A stretch of DNA of 64,000 nucleotides from an uncultured Pseudomonadota bacterium (GTDB lineage: Bacteria > Pseudomonadota > Gammaproteobacteria > Burkholderiales > JALYOK01), in contig CADEHE010000004.1 in the NCBI GenBank assembly GCA_902826775.1, forward strand, positions 292,927 to 356,926, read 5' to 3'. The notes below the pieces were generated by a model, which saw nothing but the letters and a program-made list of their open reading frames with translations, was not told the DNA's origin and searched no databases. The stretch's first letter is position 1; each line of letters begins with the position of its first letter. Shown one piece after another: positions 8,144 to 18,346 of the stretch. Position numbers and translations under genes: made by a program.

Positions 8144-8437
8144 ATGAATAAGTCTGATCTCATTATCCGTTCCGCGTTCGCATCCCTGGTTGCATTGGGG
8201 TTGACTGCCGCCGGCACTTCGGCGCTAGCCGCCAAAGGCGATCAGGAGAAGTGCGCGGGCGTGGTCAAGGCTGGCAAGAACGACTGTGGCACGAGCTACA
8301 GCTCGTGCGCCGGCACCGCAAAGAAAGACAATGACGCCGAAGCGTGGATCTACGTTCCCAAAGGCACTTGCGAGCGTATCGCCGGCGGCAAGATCACGAC
8401 CTCGCCGCACGCCATGCCGGGTGGCAAGAAGGGCTAA
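8144..8437 (+). CDS. DUF2282/BufA1-like bufferin precursor (copy 2)
   Basis: A 97-residue protein with upstream AAGGAG, a signal peptide (about residues 9-29) and the four-cysteine core EKCAGVVKAGKNDCG, SSCAG and VPKGTCERIAGG. The core is nearly identical to the copy at 5256-5540. In known bufferin operons the precursor is followed by bufB (DUF692), bufC and often a DoxX gene. Here DoxX follows directly and bufB and bufC are absent. It may be modified by enzymes encoded elsewhere or may act unmodified. Confidence 0.87.
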   Translation: MNKSDLIIRSAFASLVALGLTAAGTSALAAKGDQEKCAGVVKAGKNDCGTSYSSCAGTAKKDNDAEAWIYVPKGTCERIAGGKITTSPHAMPGGKKG

Positions 8438-8453
8438 GCAGCAAGTTGGGCAA

Positions 8454-8481
8454 AAGGGCTCTGCCGCGGCGTAGAGCCCTT
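8454..8481. other. hairpin between bufferin precursor and doxX
   Basis: Arms AAGGGCTCT (8454-8462) and AGAGCCCTT (8473-8481) pair perfectly around a 10-base loop, 17 bases after the bufferin stop and 20 bases before the DoxX start. No T run follows, so it is more likely an mRNA-stabilising or attenuating structure than a full terminator. It could let the small precursor be made in excess over the membrane protein. Confidence 0.5.
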
Positions 8482-8500
8482 CAGTTCACAGGAGAGGATC

Positions 8501-8998
8501 ATGCAGTATACCGCTACGACCAAGATGAGAATTGATTCAGATAAGTATACCCCGTTAAGTAAGCTGAGTGGATTGGTCAAGAAATTGGTCCAGGCGCTGA
8601 GCATTCTTTCCCCGCTGCTCGATTTGGGGATTCGCTTGTACATCGCCAACGTATTCTTCAAATCCGGGCTCACCAAAATCGCGAATTGGCAAAGCACACT
8701 GGCGCTGTTCGAGAACGAGTACGCCGTCCCGCTGTTGCCGTCAAGCGTAGCGGCGCTGCTGGGCACCGCGGTCGAGCTGATTGTGCCGGTGCTGCTGCTG
8801 GTGGGGCTCAGCACGCGCTTTGCTGCGATCGTGCTGTTCGTGTTCAACATCGTCGCCATGATTTCCTATCCGGATTTGTCCGAAGCTGGACGCGAGCAGC
8901 ACATGCTGTGGGGCCTGCTGATGTTGGTGAGCATATTTCACGGCCCCGGCAAGCTTTCCCTCGATCACTTGATCCGCCGCAAGTTCTGGCATGAATAA
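8501..8998 (+). CDS. DoxX family membrane protein
   Basis: A 165-residue protein with GGAGAGG upstream of the ATG. It has four predicted membrane helices (about 40-60, 75-95, 100-120, 130-150) and the DoxX family signatures RLYIANVFFKSGLTKIANW, GTAVELIVPVLLLVGLSTR and a terminal PGKLSLDHLIRRKF. DoxX proteins are small inner-membrane proteins linked to quinone, thiol or sulfur redox and are frequent companions of bufferin precursors. The SDR gene begins 9 bases downstream. A fused pair of DoxX-like domains occurs again at 18347-20626. Confidence 0.88.
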   Translation: MQYTATTKMRIDSDKYTPLSKLSGLVKKLVQALSILSPLLDLGIRLYIANVFFKSGLTKIANWQSTLALFENEYAVPLLPSSVAALLGTAVELIVPVLLLVGLSTRFAAIVLFVFNIVAMISYPDLSEAGREQHMLWGLLMLVSIFHGPGKLSLDHLIRRKFWHE

Positions 8999-9007
8999 GG
9001 AGCGGCG

Positions 9008-9829
9008 ATGAATTCAATCAGCCTACGCGAATTGCACTTGGCGGGGCAGCGCGCCATCGTCACCGGCGCCAACTCCGGCATCGGTGAAGGCGTTGCGCGC
9101 GGCTTGGCCGAAGCAGGAGTGGCGGTGGCGATCAACTACGTCGCCGGCGATGACAAAGCGCGCGCGATCACCGACGACATCCGCGGCAGCGGCGGCAAGG
9201 CCATCATGGTCAAAGCCGACGTGAGCAAAGAAGTGGAAGTCAAAGCGATGTTCGCGCACGTCATCGACGCTTTCGGCAGTGTCGACATCTTGGTGAACAA
9301 CGCAGGTTTGCAGCAAGACGCCGCGTTTCACGAAATGTCGCTGCAGCAGTGGGAGAAGGTTATCGCAGTCAATCTGACCGGGCAATTCTTGTGCGCGCGC
9401 GAGGCGGTGCGCGAATTCATGCGCCGCGGCGTCGTGCCCGAGCTCTCGCGCGCTGCGGGCAAGATTGTGTGCGTGTCTTCGGTGCACGACGTAATTCCCT
9501 GGGCGGGCCATGCCAACTACGCGGCCTCGAAGGGTGGCGTGGCAATGCTGATGAAAAGCATGGCGCAAGAATTGGCGCCACAGCGCATTCGTATCAATAG
9601 CGTTTCACCCGGGGCGATCAAGACGCCGATCAACACTGCGGCTTGGGCGACGCCCGAGGCGGAAGCGGAACTGCTCAAACTGATCCCGTACAACCGGGTC
9701 GGCGTGGTTGAAGACATCGCGCGCGCCACCGCGTGGCTGGCCTCCGATCACTCTGACTACGTCAATGGCACGACACTGTACGTCGATGGCGGTATGACGC
9801 TGTATCCGGAGTTTGCGCGTGGAGGGTAG
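9008..9829 (+). CDS. SDR family oxidoreductase (glucose 1-dehydrogenase-like)
   Basis: A 273-residue short-chain dehydrogenase. It shows the cofactor motif TGANSGIGEGVARGLAEAG near the N-terminus, NNAG at about residues 97-100, a catalytic SS/YAASK set (CVSSVHDVIPWAGHANYAAS) and the terminal NGTTLYVDGGMTLYP. The pattern is closest to the glucose 1-dehydrogenase-type SDRs, which oxidise glucose to gluconolactone. AAGGAG lies just before the start, and the gene follows doxX with a 9-base gap, so the two are co-transcribed. If it oxidises a sugar, the SMP-30-like lactonase across the divergent locus is a logical partner; that link is inference. Confidence 0.87.
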   Translation: MNSISLRELHLAGQRAIVTGANSGIGEGVARGLAEAGVAVAINYVAGDDKARAITDDIRGSGGKAIMVKADVSKEVEVKAMFAHVIDAFGSVDILVNNAGLQQDAAFHEMSLQQWEKVIAVNLTGQFLCAREAVREFMRRGVVPELSRAAGKIVCVSSVHDVIPWAGHANYAASKGGVAMLMKSMAQELAPQRIRINSVSPGAIKTPINTAAWATPEAEAELLKLIPYNRVGVVEDIARATAWLASDHSDYVNGTTLYVDGGMTLYPEFARGG

Positions 9830-9948
9830 CACGCGCACGCGGATTTGCGATGTTCTCCCTCGCCCCGGGGACCGGAGCGAGGCCAGGGTGAAGTTGCCAG
9901 CTTCGTCCGCAGCAGCCGAGTTTGAATGTTTTTCTTCGGAGTTTATCC

Positions 9949-10962
9949 ATGATCTCTCGTTCGACACGCTCCATCTTCGCTGTCATCTTCGTCTTCCTCT
10001 GGCTGGTCGCCGGCAATGCGCTCAGCCGCGCGCTGGAAGTCAAGGCGATAACGTTAAGTGTTTCCGATCTGGATCGATCGGTCGCATTTTTCGAGCAAGC
10101 GCTCGGTTTCACCAAGACCGGTGAAAAGCTGATCGCGGATCGAGACTACGACTATGCCGTCGGGGTGTTTGGCGCGCGGGTGCGCCGCGCAAGTCTGAAA
10201 CTCGGCGACGAGATGGTCCATTTGGAGCAGTTCGTCAGTCCGGCGGGCGAGCGTGTTCCGGCGGATAGTCGCTCAAACGATTTGTGGTTTCAGCATTTCG
10301 CGATCGTGGTCAGCGACATGGAAAATGCCTTCGCGCATGTACAAAAGTTTGCCATCACCGGCATTTCGAGCGCGCCGCAAACGATTCCCGAATCGAACCA
10401 GGCCGCGGCTGGCATCAAAGCGTACAAGTTCCGCGATCCTGATGGCCATCCGCTCGAGCTACTGTGGTTCCCCGCCGACAAGGGCAATCCGAAGTGGCAG
10501 CAACCGGGCGGAGGTTTGTTTTTGGGCATCGATCACACCGCCATCGGCATCAGTAGCACCGAGCGCAGCACACAGTTCTACAGCGAGCTGCTTGGTTTCA
10601 AAGTGGCGGGCGGCACGGTCAATACCGGCGTGACGCAGGAGCAGTTGGACAACGCCTTCGGCGCTGTGGTGCGCATCACCGGTTTGCGCCCGCAGCGCGA
10701 GCAGGGGCCGGGCCTGGAGTTCTTGCAGTATTTGACACCCTCCGGCGGGCGCTTGGCGCCGCTCGACAAGCGCGTTAACGACTTAGTTGCTACCCGCCTT
10801 GTGCTGGAAGTGGACAACTTGGATGAACTCGCCGAGCAGTTGAGCAGCCGCAACGTGACGTTTGTGTCACCGCGCATCACGGCAGTTCCAGGTGAGGCGT
10901 ATGCAAAGTGCCTGATGGTTAAGGATCCGGATGGACACATGGTGATGCTGGTGCAGCGGTAG
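9949..10962 (+). CDS. exported double VOC (glyoxalase/dioxygenase-fold) protein
   Basis: A 337-residue protein starting at the ATG at 9949, which has CGGAG upstream; an upstream TTG is less likely. Residues about 1-28 form a signal peptide or anchor (FAVIFVFLWLVAGNAL). Two VOC modules follow: about 30-170 (KAITLSVSDLDRSVAFFEQALGF to FRDPDGHPLELLWFP) and about 180-335 (IDHTAIGISSTERSTQFYSELLGF to VKDPDGHMVMLVQ). The conserved His and Glu positions suggest a metal site. Exported VOC proteins are unusual. The substrate is unknown. The GMC oxidoreductase gene follows 66 bases later. Confidence 0.82.
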   Translation: MISRSTRSIFAVIFVFLWLVAGNALSRALEVKAITLSVSDLDRSVAFFEQALGFTKTGEKLIADRDYDYAVGVFGARVRRASLKLGDEMVHLEQFVSPAGERVPADSRSNDLWFQHFAIVVSDMENAFAHVQKFAITGISSAPQTIPESNQAAAGIKAYKFRDPDGHPLELLWFPADKGNPKWQQPGGGLFLGIDHTAIGISSTERSTQFYSELLGFKVAGGTVNTGVTQEQLDNAFGAVVRITGLRPQREQGPGLEFLQYLTPSGGRLAPLDKRVNDLVATRLVLEVDNLDELAEQLSSRNVTFVSPRITAVPGEAYAKCLMVKDPDGHMVMLVQR

Positions 10963-11028
10963 AAAGTATACGCCTTCCCCTAAAAAGGAGAGGGCACCCC
11001 TGAGCGGTAGCAACGCAGGAAGGTAAAC

Positions 11029-12507
11029 ATGGTTTATGACGTCATCATCATCGGGTCAGGCGCTGGCGGGGCGGCAGCGGCCTATCAACTGGTCCAATCC
11101 GGCCGCAGCGTGCTCGTGTTAGAGCGCGGTTTGCCATTGCCGAAAGACGGCAGCACGCAAAGCGTCGACAAGGTGCTGAAGCAAGGCATTTTTCAGAATC
11201 GCGATCCTTGGGCCGATAAGGACGGGCGTACTATCGTGCCGCCGCTGGAATTCGCCAACGTCGGCGGCAAGACCAAGTGGTACGGTGCGGCGCTGCTGCG
11301 CTTCAGTCCGCGCGAGTTCGGTGCCGACCCGGCACATCAATGCCCGCCTTGGCCGATCACCTACGACGACCTCGCGCCGTACTACGAAGAGGCGGAGCGG
11401 CTGCTCGGGCTGCGCCACTTTCCGGTGGAAGCCGATCTGCAGCGCATCGTAGCTGGACTGAAGAAGCGTGACCGCGCGTGGGAGAACTACCCGATGCCAC
11501 TCGGTGCCACGGCCGACATTCTCGACTATCCGGAAGAGGCTAAGCATTTCGACGCTTTTGCTTCCGCCAAGGACGTGAAAGCCGATGCCGAAACGTGCTT
11601 TCTAGATCGTATCAAGCAGCGTCCCAATTTCGAGCTGCTAAGCGGTAAGGGCGTGCGCGCATTGTTGTCGAGCGCGGAGGCGAAGACAAAGGCAGCAGGC
11701 GTGGAGTGCGACGACGGCACGCGCTACATGGCACAGCATGTTGTGCTGGCTGGCGGCGCTCTTAACTCGCCACGCTTGCTAGCGGGCTACTGTCTCAGCC
11801 AGGGGCTAGATCGCGCGCTGCCGAGCTATCGCATGATCGGGCGCAATTACAAGACGCATTTGAATAGCGCGCTGGTCACGCTCTCGCCCTCGCGCAAGAC
11901 TGACATTATCCGCAAGACGCTGTTGCTGGTAAGTGAGAAGTTCCCGCACTCCAGCGTGCAAAACACCGGCTGGCTGGACGGCGACATCGTCAAGACTCAG
12001 TTGCCGGCCGTTGTGCCGCATTGGTTTGCCGCGTTATTCGCGCGTCATGCCTACGGGTTCTGGGTGACCACCGAGGACGGTTCGCATCCCGACAACCGCG
12101 TCTACGCGAACGGCGACGGGCGCCCGCACTTGGACTTCGATCGTGACCGCATTGCGCCGGCGGAATACGAGCACCGCCGCCTCTTGAAAACCCTCAAACG
12201 CGAGTTGCTGTCTTTGGGTTACCTGCCGTACGTCAAACGCATGCCGGTGGAAATCACTTCGCACGCGTGCGGCACGCTCGCGGCCGGGCACGACCCGCGC
12301 AGTTCTGTGGTCGACGCGAATGGCAAAGTGCATGGATTAGACAACGTCTATGTCGCCGACGGCAGCGTGCTCACGCGATCCGCGCGCGTCAATCCGGCGC
12401 TGACGATCTATTCATGGGGGCTGCGTCTTGGTGCGCATATCGCCTATTTGGCACATCTCAATAAAGGGGTTCAGAGTGCTACCAAAGCTGATCCGATTCG
12501 GGCGTGA
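11029..12507 (+). CDS. GMC family oxidoreductase
   Basis: A 492-residue flavoprotein with the dinucleotide-binding motif IIGSGAGGAAAAYQL at residues 4-18, VLAGGALNSPRLLA in the middle (the GMC family second signature) and a C-terminal HACGTLAAGHDPRSSVVD then NPALTIYSWGLRLG. GMC enzymes oxidise alcohols or sugars using FAD. The start has AGGAAGG upstream. The end overlaps the start of the debranching-enzyme gene by 32 bases, which indicates translational coupling. No signal peptide is visible. The substrate could be a sugar or polyol released by the two downstream glycosidases. Confidence 0.88.
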   Translation: MVYDVIIIGSGAGGAAAAYQLVQSGRSVLVLERGLPLPKDGSTQSVDKVLKQGIFQNRDPWADKDGRTIVPPLEFANVGGKTKWYGAALLRFSPREFGADPAHQCPPWPITYDDLAPYYEEAERLLGLRHFPVEADLQRIVAGLKKRDRAWENYPMPLGATADILDYPEEAKHFDAFASAKDVKADAETCFLDRIKQRPNFELLSGKGVRALLSSAEAKTKAAGVECDDGTRYMAQHVVLAGGALNSPRLLAGYCLSQGLDRALPSYRMIGRNYKTHLNSALVTLSPSRKTDIIRKTLLLVSEKFPHSSVQNTGWLDGDIVKTQLPAVVPHWFAALFARHAYGFWVTTEDGSHPDNRVYANGDGRPHLDFDRDRIAPAEYEHRRLLKTLKRELLSLGYLPYVKRMPVEITSHACGTLAAGHDPRSSVVDANGKVHGLDNVYVADGSVLTRSARVNPALTIYSWGLRLGAHIAYLAHLNKGVQSATKADPIRA

Positions 12508-14533
12508 AATCTGCGGCGACTTGGCGCAAGCCGAGCGCCGCGAGTGGTGGCTGGCGAATGGCTTAGGTGCTTACGCCTCCGGCACCATTGCTGGTACGCT
12601 GACGCGGCGGTATCACGGGCTGCTGACCGCGCCAATCAATCCGCCGTTGGGGCGGCATCTAGTGTTCGCCAAAGCCGACGCGTGGCTGCACGACGGCGAC
12701 ACACGCTGGCCACTATGCTCCAATCGCTGGAGCGGCGGTGCGATCGATCCGCGGGGACACGCGCACCTCGAGTCGTTCGAGCTGCAAGGCCGGATGCCGG
12801 TTTGGGTTTTTGCAACGGGCGCTCTGCGCGTTGAACAGCGCATATGGATGGAGCCGAATGCCAACACCACCTATGTCGCTTGGCGTCTAGATGCTGACGC
12901 CGGCGTGGCGCAGAAACTGCCTGAACTGCGCGTCAAGTTGCTGGTCAACGCGCGCGATCACCACAGTGCAAGCTGGCCTAGTGCGTTCACGCCGCAGATC
13001 GAAGCGCGCGGCACCGAGTTGCGCGTGCAGCACCCAAACTGGTTCTCCTTCTACCTGAAGGTGCGTGGGGGCGAGCTGGTCGCCGAGCACAGCTGGTACG
13101 AGAACTTCGATCTCGCGGTCGAGCGTGAACGCGGGCTAAGCGATCGCGACGCGCATCTGTGCGTCGGCGAAGCGCGCTTGACACTGCAACCGGGCGAGTG
13201 GGTCGGCGTGGTCGGCAGCTTGCATGAGGACGCCTCCGTCTATCTCGGCGAAGCCCTGGGCCGCTTCATGCAACACGATGAAGGCCAACTGCGGCGCGCC
13301 AAAGTGCAAGTCACGGAGTTGCTCGATGCGCCGAGCTGGGTTGATCAGCTGGTGCTGGCCTCGGATAGTTTTATCTTCGCGCGCCCGACCTCGAATGCAC
13401 CGGACGGCGAATCGGTGATCGCCGGATTTCCCTGGTTTGGCGACTGGGGCCGCGACACCATGATCGCGCTGCCGGGGCTGACGCTGGCAACGGGACGCTA
13501 CGACACCGCGCGCCGCGTATTGCAGACCTTCGCGCGCTTCGTCGATCAGGGCATGCTTCCTAACGTTTTTCCTGGCGCCGGCGAGACTCCAGAGTACAAC
13601 ACCGCCGACGCCGCGCTGTGGTACATCGAGGCGTGGCGCGCGTATGTGGCCGCCACCCACGACAAAGCGGCGCTGCGCAGCGTATTCCCGGTGCTGCGGC
13701 AGATCATCGAGTGGCATGAGCGCGGTACGCGCTTCGGCATCGGAATGGATCCGGCCGATGCGCTGCTGCGCGCCGGCCAAGCCGGCGTGCAAGTCACATG
13801 GATGGACGCCAAAGTCGGCGATTGGGTGGTCACCCCGCGCATCGGCAAACCGGTGGAGATCAACGCGCTTTGGTACAACGCGCTGCATTGCATGGCGCAA
13901 CTGACCCAGCAGATCGGCGAGCAGCCGGAGCGCTACGCCGCTCTCGCCGCGCGCGTGCGCGCCGGTTTCGCGCGCTTCGCCGATGGTGATGGCGGCGGAT
14001 TGTACGACGTCATCGACGGACCGAACGGTGACGATTCGACGCTGCGGCCGAACCAAATCTTCGCCGTTAGCTTGCCGCACAGCCCGCTGGACGAAAGCCG
14101 CCAGCGCGAGGTGGTCAGCATCTGCGCCCGGCTGCTGCTGACGTCCTACGGCTTGCGCTCGCTCGATCCGCGCCATCCCGACTTTCATCCGCAGTATCTC
14201 GGCGGCGTGTGGGAGCGCGACGGCAGCTACCACCAGGGGCCGGTATGGACTTGGCTGTTGGGGCACTACGCGTTGGCGGAGTTTCGCGTCACGCGCGATG
14301 CGGCGGCGGCGCAGGCGCGTTTGGAACCGCTGATGGATCACTTGCTGGACGCGGGCTTAGGCAGCGTCAGCGAAATCTTCGACGGTGCGCCCCCGCACAC
14401 CCCGCGCGGGGCACCGGCGCAAGCGTGGTCGGTGGCGTGCGCGCTGGAGGCGTGGTGGCTGTTGGAGCGTGTTAAGCGTGCTGCAAGGCAAGACGGTGCG
14501 GCGAACGCGGAGCCGCGGCGCGCGGCCGCGTAA
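12476..14533 (+). CDS. amylo-alpha-1,6-glucosidase (glycogen debranching enzyme-type)
   Basis: A 685-residue protein if it starts at the GTG at 12476, preceded by AAAGGGG; a start at 12428 is possible. The N-terminal domain carries the typical signature NGLGAYASGTIAGTLTRRYH (residues about 28-47). The C-terminal (alpha/alpha)6 domain carries GFPWFGDWGRDTMIALPGLT and GMLPNVFPGAGETPEYNTAD, as in GH133/GDE_C proteins. These release glucose from alpha-1,6 branches or related glucans. It is coupled to the GMC gene upstream and followed 110 bases later by a large glucosidase. No signal peptide is seen, so it acts in the cytoplasm. No glycogen synthesis genes are nearby. Confidence 0.9.
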   Translation: MLPKLIRFGREICGDLAQAERREWWLANGLGAYASGTIAGTLTRRYHGLLTAPINPPLGRHLVFAKADAWLHDGDTRWPLCSNRWSGGAIDPRGHAHLESFELQGRMPVWVFATGALRVEQRIWMEPNANTTYVAWRLDADAGVAQKLPELRVKLLVNARDHHSASWPSAFTPQIEARGTELRVQHPNWFSFYLKVRGGELVAEHSWYENFDLAVERERGLSDRDAHLCVGEARLTLQPGEWVGVVGSLHEDASVYLGEALGRFMQHDEGQLRRAKVQVTELLDAPSWVDQLVLASDSFIFARPTSNAPDGESVIAGFPWFGDWGRDTMIALPGLTLATGRYDTARRVLQTFARFVDQGMLPNVFPGAGETPEYNTADAALWYIEAWRAYVAATHDKAALRSVFPVLRQIIEWHERGTRFGIGMDPADALLRAGQAGVQVTWMDAKVGDWVVTPRIGKPVEINALWYNALHCMAQLTQQIGEQPERYAALAARVRAGFARFADGDGGGLYDVIDGPNGDDSTLRPNQIFAVSLPHSPLDESRQREVVSICARLLLTSYGLRSLDPRHPDFHPQYLGGVWERDGSYHQGPVWTWLLGHYALAEFRVTRDAAAAQARLEPLMDHLLDAGLGSVSEIFDGAPPHTPRGAPAQAWSVACALEAWWLLERVKRAARQDGAANAEPRRAAA

Positions 14534-14643
14534 CCGGTATACAGGTCACAGCATAAGCAATGTACCTAGAACGAATCAGAAGCATGGGCCTATACCACTG
14601 AATGTATGTATACGTAGCGAAGCAACGCTCTCAGGAGAGAATC

Positions 14644-17502
14644 ATGACAGACCAACTGAATGCAGAACGCCAACGCCTCGAAGCGCAAAAGTCCGGCGTG
14701 GAGGACTGGCGTCTTTGGGGGCCCTATTTGGCCGAGCGCGCCTGGGGCACGGTGCGCGAAGACTATAGCGGCGGCGGCACGGCGTGGGAGTACTTGGATC
14801 ACGATCAAGCGCGTTCGCGTGCCTACCGCTGGAACGAGGACGGCATGGGCGGCATATGCGACCAGGAGCAACGTTTGTGCTTTGCGCTGGCGCTGTGGAA
14901 CGGTGTCGATCCGATACTCAAGGAGCGCGCCTTCGGCTTGACCGGTAATCAAGGCAATCACGGCGAAGACGTCAAGGAGTACTACTTTTACGTTGACGCC
15001 ACGCCGTCGCACAGTTACATGCGCTATCTGTACAAATATCCTCAGGGCGAATATCCGTATCGCGCTCTCGTGGAAGAAAACGCGCGCCGCGGCCGCGACA
15101 AAGCGCCGTTTAATCTGCTGGATACCGGCGTCTTTAACGACAACCGCTATTGGGATGTGGAAGTGCGCTATGCCAAGGCGACCCCGGATGAAATCCACAT
15201 CCGCATCCTGGTCAGCAACCGCGCAGCGGAGACTAAGACGCTGCACGTGCTGCCGCATTTGTGGTGTCGCAACACGTGGTCGTGGCAAGCGGGCGCCGCA
15301 AAACCCGTGCTGAACGAAACTGCCGCGCCGAAGGGAGCGATGTGGGCGGTGCAAGCGCAGCACCCCACACTGGGCGACTATCACCTCTACGGCCGGCATG
15401 CGGCGGAAACTTTGTACACGGAAAACGAGAGCAACGCCGAGCGCCTTTGGGGCGCGCAGAACGCCTCACCCTACGTGAAGGACGCGTTCCACCGCCTGTT
15501 GGTGAATGGCGACAAAGGCGCCGTCAACGCAGACAAGCGCGGTACCAAGTTCGCTGCTTGGCATTTGGTTACGGTGGAGCCGGGGCAGACCACGACCATC
15601 GGCTTGACCTTGTCGCGCGCGGCGCTGGCTGCGCCGTTCGACAAGCGCGAGGTAATTTTTTCCAAGCGCGAATCCGAAGCCACGGTGTTCTACGAAGAGC
15701 TGCTGCCGGACTGCACCGTTCAGGACGGCAATATCTTGCGCCAGTCGCTGGCGGGCATGATCTGGAGCAAGCAGTTTTTCCACTTCGACGTGGCGAAGTG
15801 GCTGGATGGCGATCAACTGCCGCCGCCCCCCGGGCGCAAGTGGGGCCGCAACCGCACCTGGCGTCACCTGAAGGCCGCGCACGTTATCTCCATGCCGGAT
15901 AAGTGGGAATACCCCTGGTTCGCCGCGTGGGACCTGGCGTTTCATACCGCTGCGCTGGCGCTAATCGATGTTGATTTCGCCAAAGACCAAGTGGAGCTAC
16001 TGCTGAAAGAAAACTATCTGCATCCGAACGGGCAGATTCCGGCTTACGAGTGGGCGTTCAGCGATGTCAATCCGCCGGTCCTGGCGATGGCGGCGTTGAA
16101 GGCGTTTCGCGCCGAACGCGTGCAGCGCGGCACCGCGGACATCGGTTTCTTACAGCGCGTCACACACAAGTTGCTGATGAACTACACCTGGTGGCTCAAC
16201 CGCAAGGACGCGGACGGCAACAACGTGTTCGAGGGCGGCTTCCTCGGCCTGGACAACATCTCTGTCTACGACCGCTCGCAGCCGCTGCCGCCGGGGTTCT
16301 CGCTGAAGCAAGCCGACGCCACCGGTTGGATGGCCATGTTCGCGCTCAACATGACCATCATGTGCCTGGAACTGGCGGCGGAGCAGTCGGACTACGAGGA
16401 TGTGGCGATCCAGTGTTACATGCAGTTCATGGCGATCGCCAACACCATTGCCGGCCACAGCGGTGCCAACCAGATCTCTCTGTGGGATGACCAGGACGGC
16501 TTCTTCAAGGATCTACTGGTGGCTCCCGATGGCTCAACGCATCGCGTCGACGTGTTCTCTTGGGTCGGATTGATACCGCTGTTCGCCTGCGAGATTGTCG
16601 ATCAGCGTCTACTTAAGGCGGCGCCTCGTTTCATGCAAGTATTGGAGGAGCACTACCGCGGCCGCTATCTAGGACGCAAGGTCAGCTCATGCCCAATCGC
16701 CGAAAACGAGCGCGGCGAGCATCTGCTTGCGCTGGTCGACACCGACTGGCTGCCGCGTATCTTGCAGCGTTTGCTCAACGAAGCCGAATTTCTGTCGCGC
16801 TATGGCATTCGCAGCGTGTCGCGCATTCACGCTGAACGGCAGGACCTTGGCACCTTGCCCGGCATTGGCCGCGCGCTGATCGAGTATTTGCCGGGCGAGT
16901 CAAACTCCGGCTTGTTCGGCGGCAACTCAAACTGGCGCGGGCCGATTTGGATGCCGACCAACTACACGCTGATCCAAGCGATCGAGAAGTTTCACCGCTA
17001 TCTCGGCGACAAGTTCACCGTGACAGTGCCGTGTCTCGGCAACCAAAAAATGACTTTGCGCGATATCGCCAAGCTGATCTCCGACCGGCTGGTGGATATT
17101 TTCCGTCGCGGCGCCGACGGCAATATACCGGCGTTGCCCGCGAACAGTCCGTTTCAACACGATGCGCACTGGAAAGACTTGCTGCTTTTCAACGAGTACT
17201 TCCACGGTGAGTCGGGTGAGGGCCTCGGCGCCATGCATCAGACCGGATGGACGGGGCTGGTGGCGAATCTAGTCGAGCGAAAATACCGGGCGAGCATTCC
17301 CAAGTATTGGCAACGTACCGAGCAAGCAAGAGAGGCATCAGACCATGCCGCGGGGTCGAAAGTTCTTGCCCAGTCGCGCGCAAAACGCGCCCGGACCGAC
17401 CCCGACGCCAACAACCGCATGCGCGGGGGGGTGGGGGGGTCGGCTCCCCACGCGCCTCGTAGCAACTCTAAGGGCGCCAAGCGCACAACCGAGGTAGCGT
17501 AG
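14644..17502 (+). CDS. large GH63-like glucosidase
   Basis: A 952-residue protein starting at the ATG at 14644, which follows CAGGAGAGA. It shows the bacterial GH63/mannosylglycerate-hydrolase-like pattern: N-terminal RLWGPYLAERAWGTVREDYS, GRKWGRNRTWRHLKAAHVIS in the middle, then HPNGQIPAYEWAFSDVNPPV and the late GNSNWRGPIWMPTNYTLIQA. Family members hydrolyse alpha-glucosides such as glucosylglycerate-type solutes or short alpha-glucans. The last 60 residues or so (after KYWQRTEQ) are low-complexity and basic, encoded around two 7-G runs (17425-17431, 17433-17439), and look like a read-through tail. The stop abuts the aquaporin start. No signal peptide is seen. Confidence 0.88.
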   Translation: MTDQLNAERQRLEAQKSGVEDWRLWGPYLAERAWGTVREDYSGGGTAWEYLDHDQARSRAYRWNEDGMGGICDQEQRLCFALALWNGVDPILKERAFGLTGNQGNHGEDVKEYYFYVDATPSHSYMRYLYKYPQGEYPYRALVEENARRGRDKAPFNLLDTGVFNDNRYWDVEVRYAKATPDEIHIRILVSNRAAETKTLHVLPHLWCRNTWSWQAGAAKPVLNETAAPKGAMWAVQAQHPTLGDYHLYGRHAAETLYTENESNAERLWGAQNASPYVKDAFHRLLVNGDKGAVNADKRGTKFAAWHLVTVEPGQTTTIGLTLSRAALAAPFDKREVIFSKRESEATVFYEELLPDCTVQDGNILRQSLAGMIWSKQFFHFDVAKWLDGDQLPPPPGRKWGRNRTWRHLKAAHVISMPDKWEYPWFAAWDLAFHTAALALIDVDFAKDQVELLLKENYLHPNGQIPAYEWAFSDVNPPVLAMAALKAFRAERVQRGTADIGFLQRVTHKLLMNYTWWLNRKDADGNNVFEGGFLGLDNISVYDRSQPLPPGFSLKQADATGWMAMFALNMTIMCLELAAEQSDYEDVAIQCYMQFMAIANTIAGHSGANQISLWDDQDGFFKDLLVAPDGSTHRVDVFSWVGLIPLFACEIVDQRLLKAAPRFMQVLEEHYRGRYLGRKVSSCPIAENERGEHLLALVDTDWLPRILQRLLNEAEFLSRYGIRSVSRIHAERQDLGTLPGIGRALIEYLPGESNSGLFGGNSNWRGPIWMPTNYTLIQAIEKFHRYLGDKFTVTVPCLGNQKMTLRDIAKLISDRLVDIFRRGADGNIPALPANSPFQHDAHWKDLLLFNEYFHGESGEGLGAMHQTGWTGLVANLVERKYRASIPKYWQRTEQAREASDHAAGSKVLAQSRAKRARTDPDANNRMRGGVGGSAPHAPRSNSKGAKRTTEVA

Positions 17503-18342
<840 letters not shown>

Positions 18343-18346
18343 AGCG

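Noticed and set aside
13136..14341. Long minus-strand open frame of 401 codons
   Set aside because: It lies wholly inside the debranching-enzyme gene, is Arg/His/Gln-rich as expected of a high-GC antisense frame, and shows no domain.
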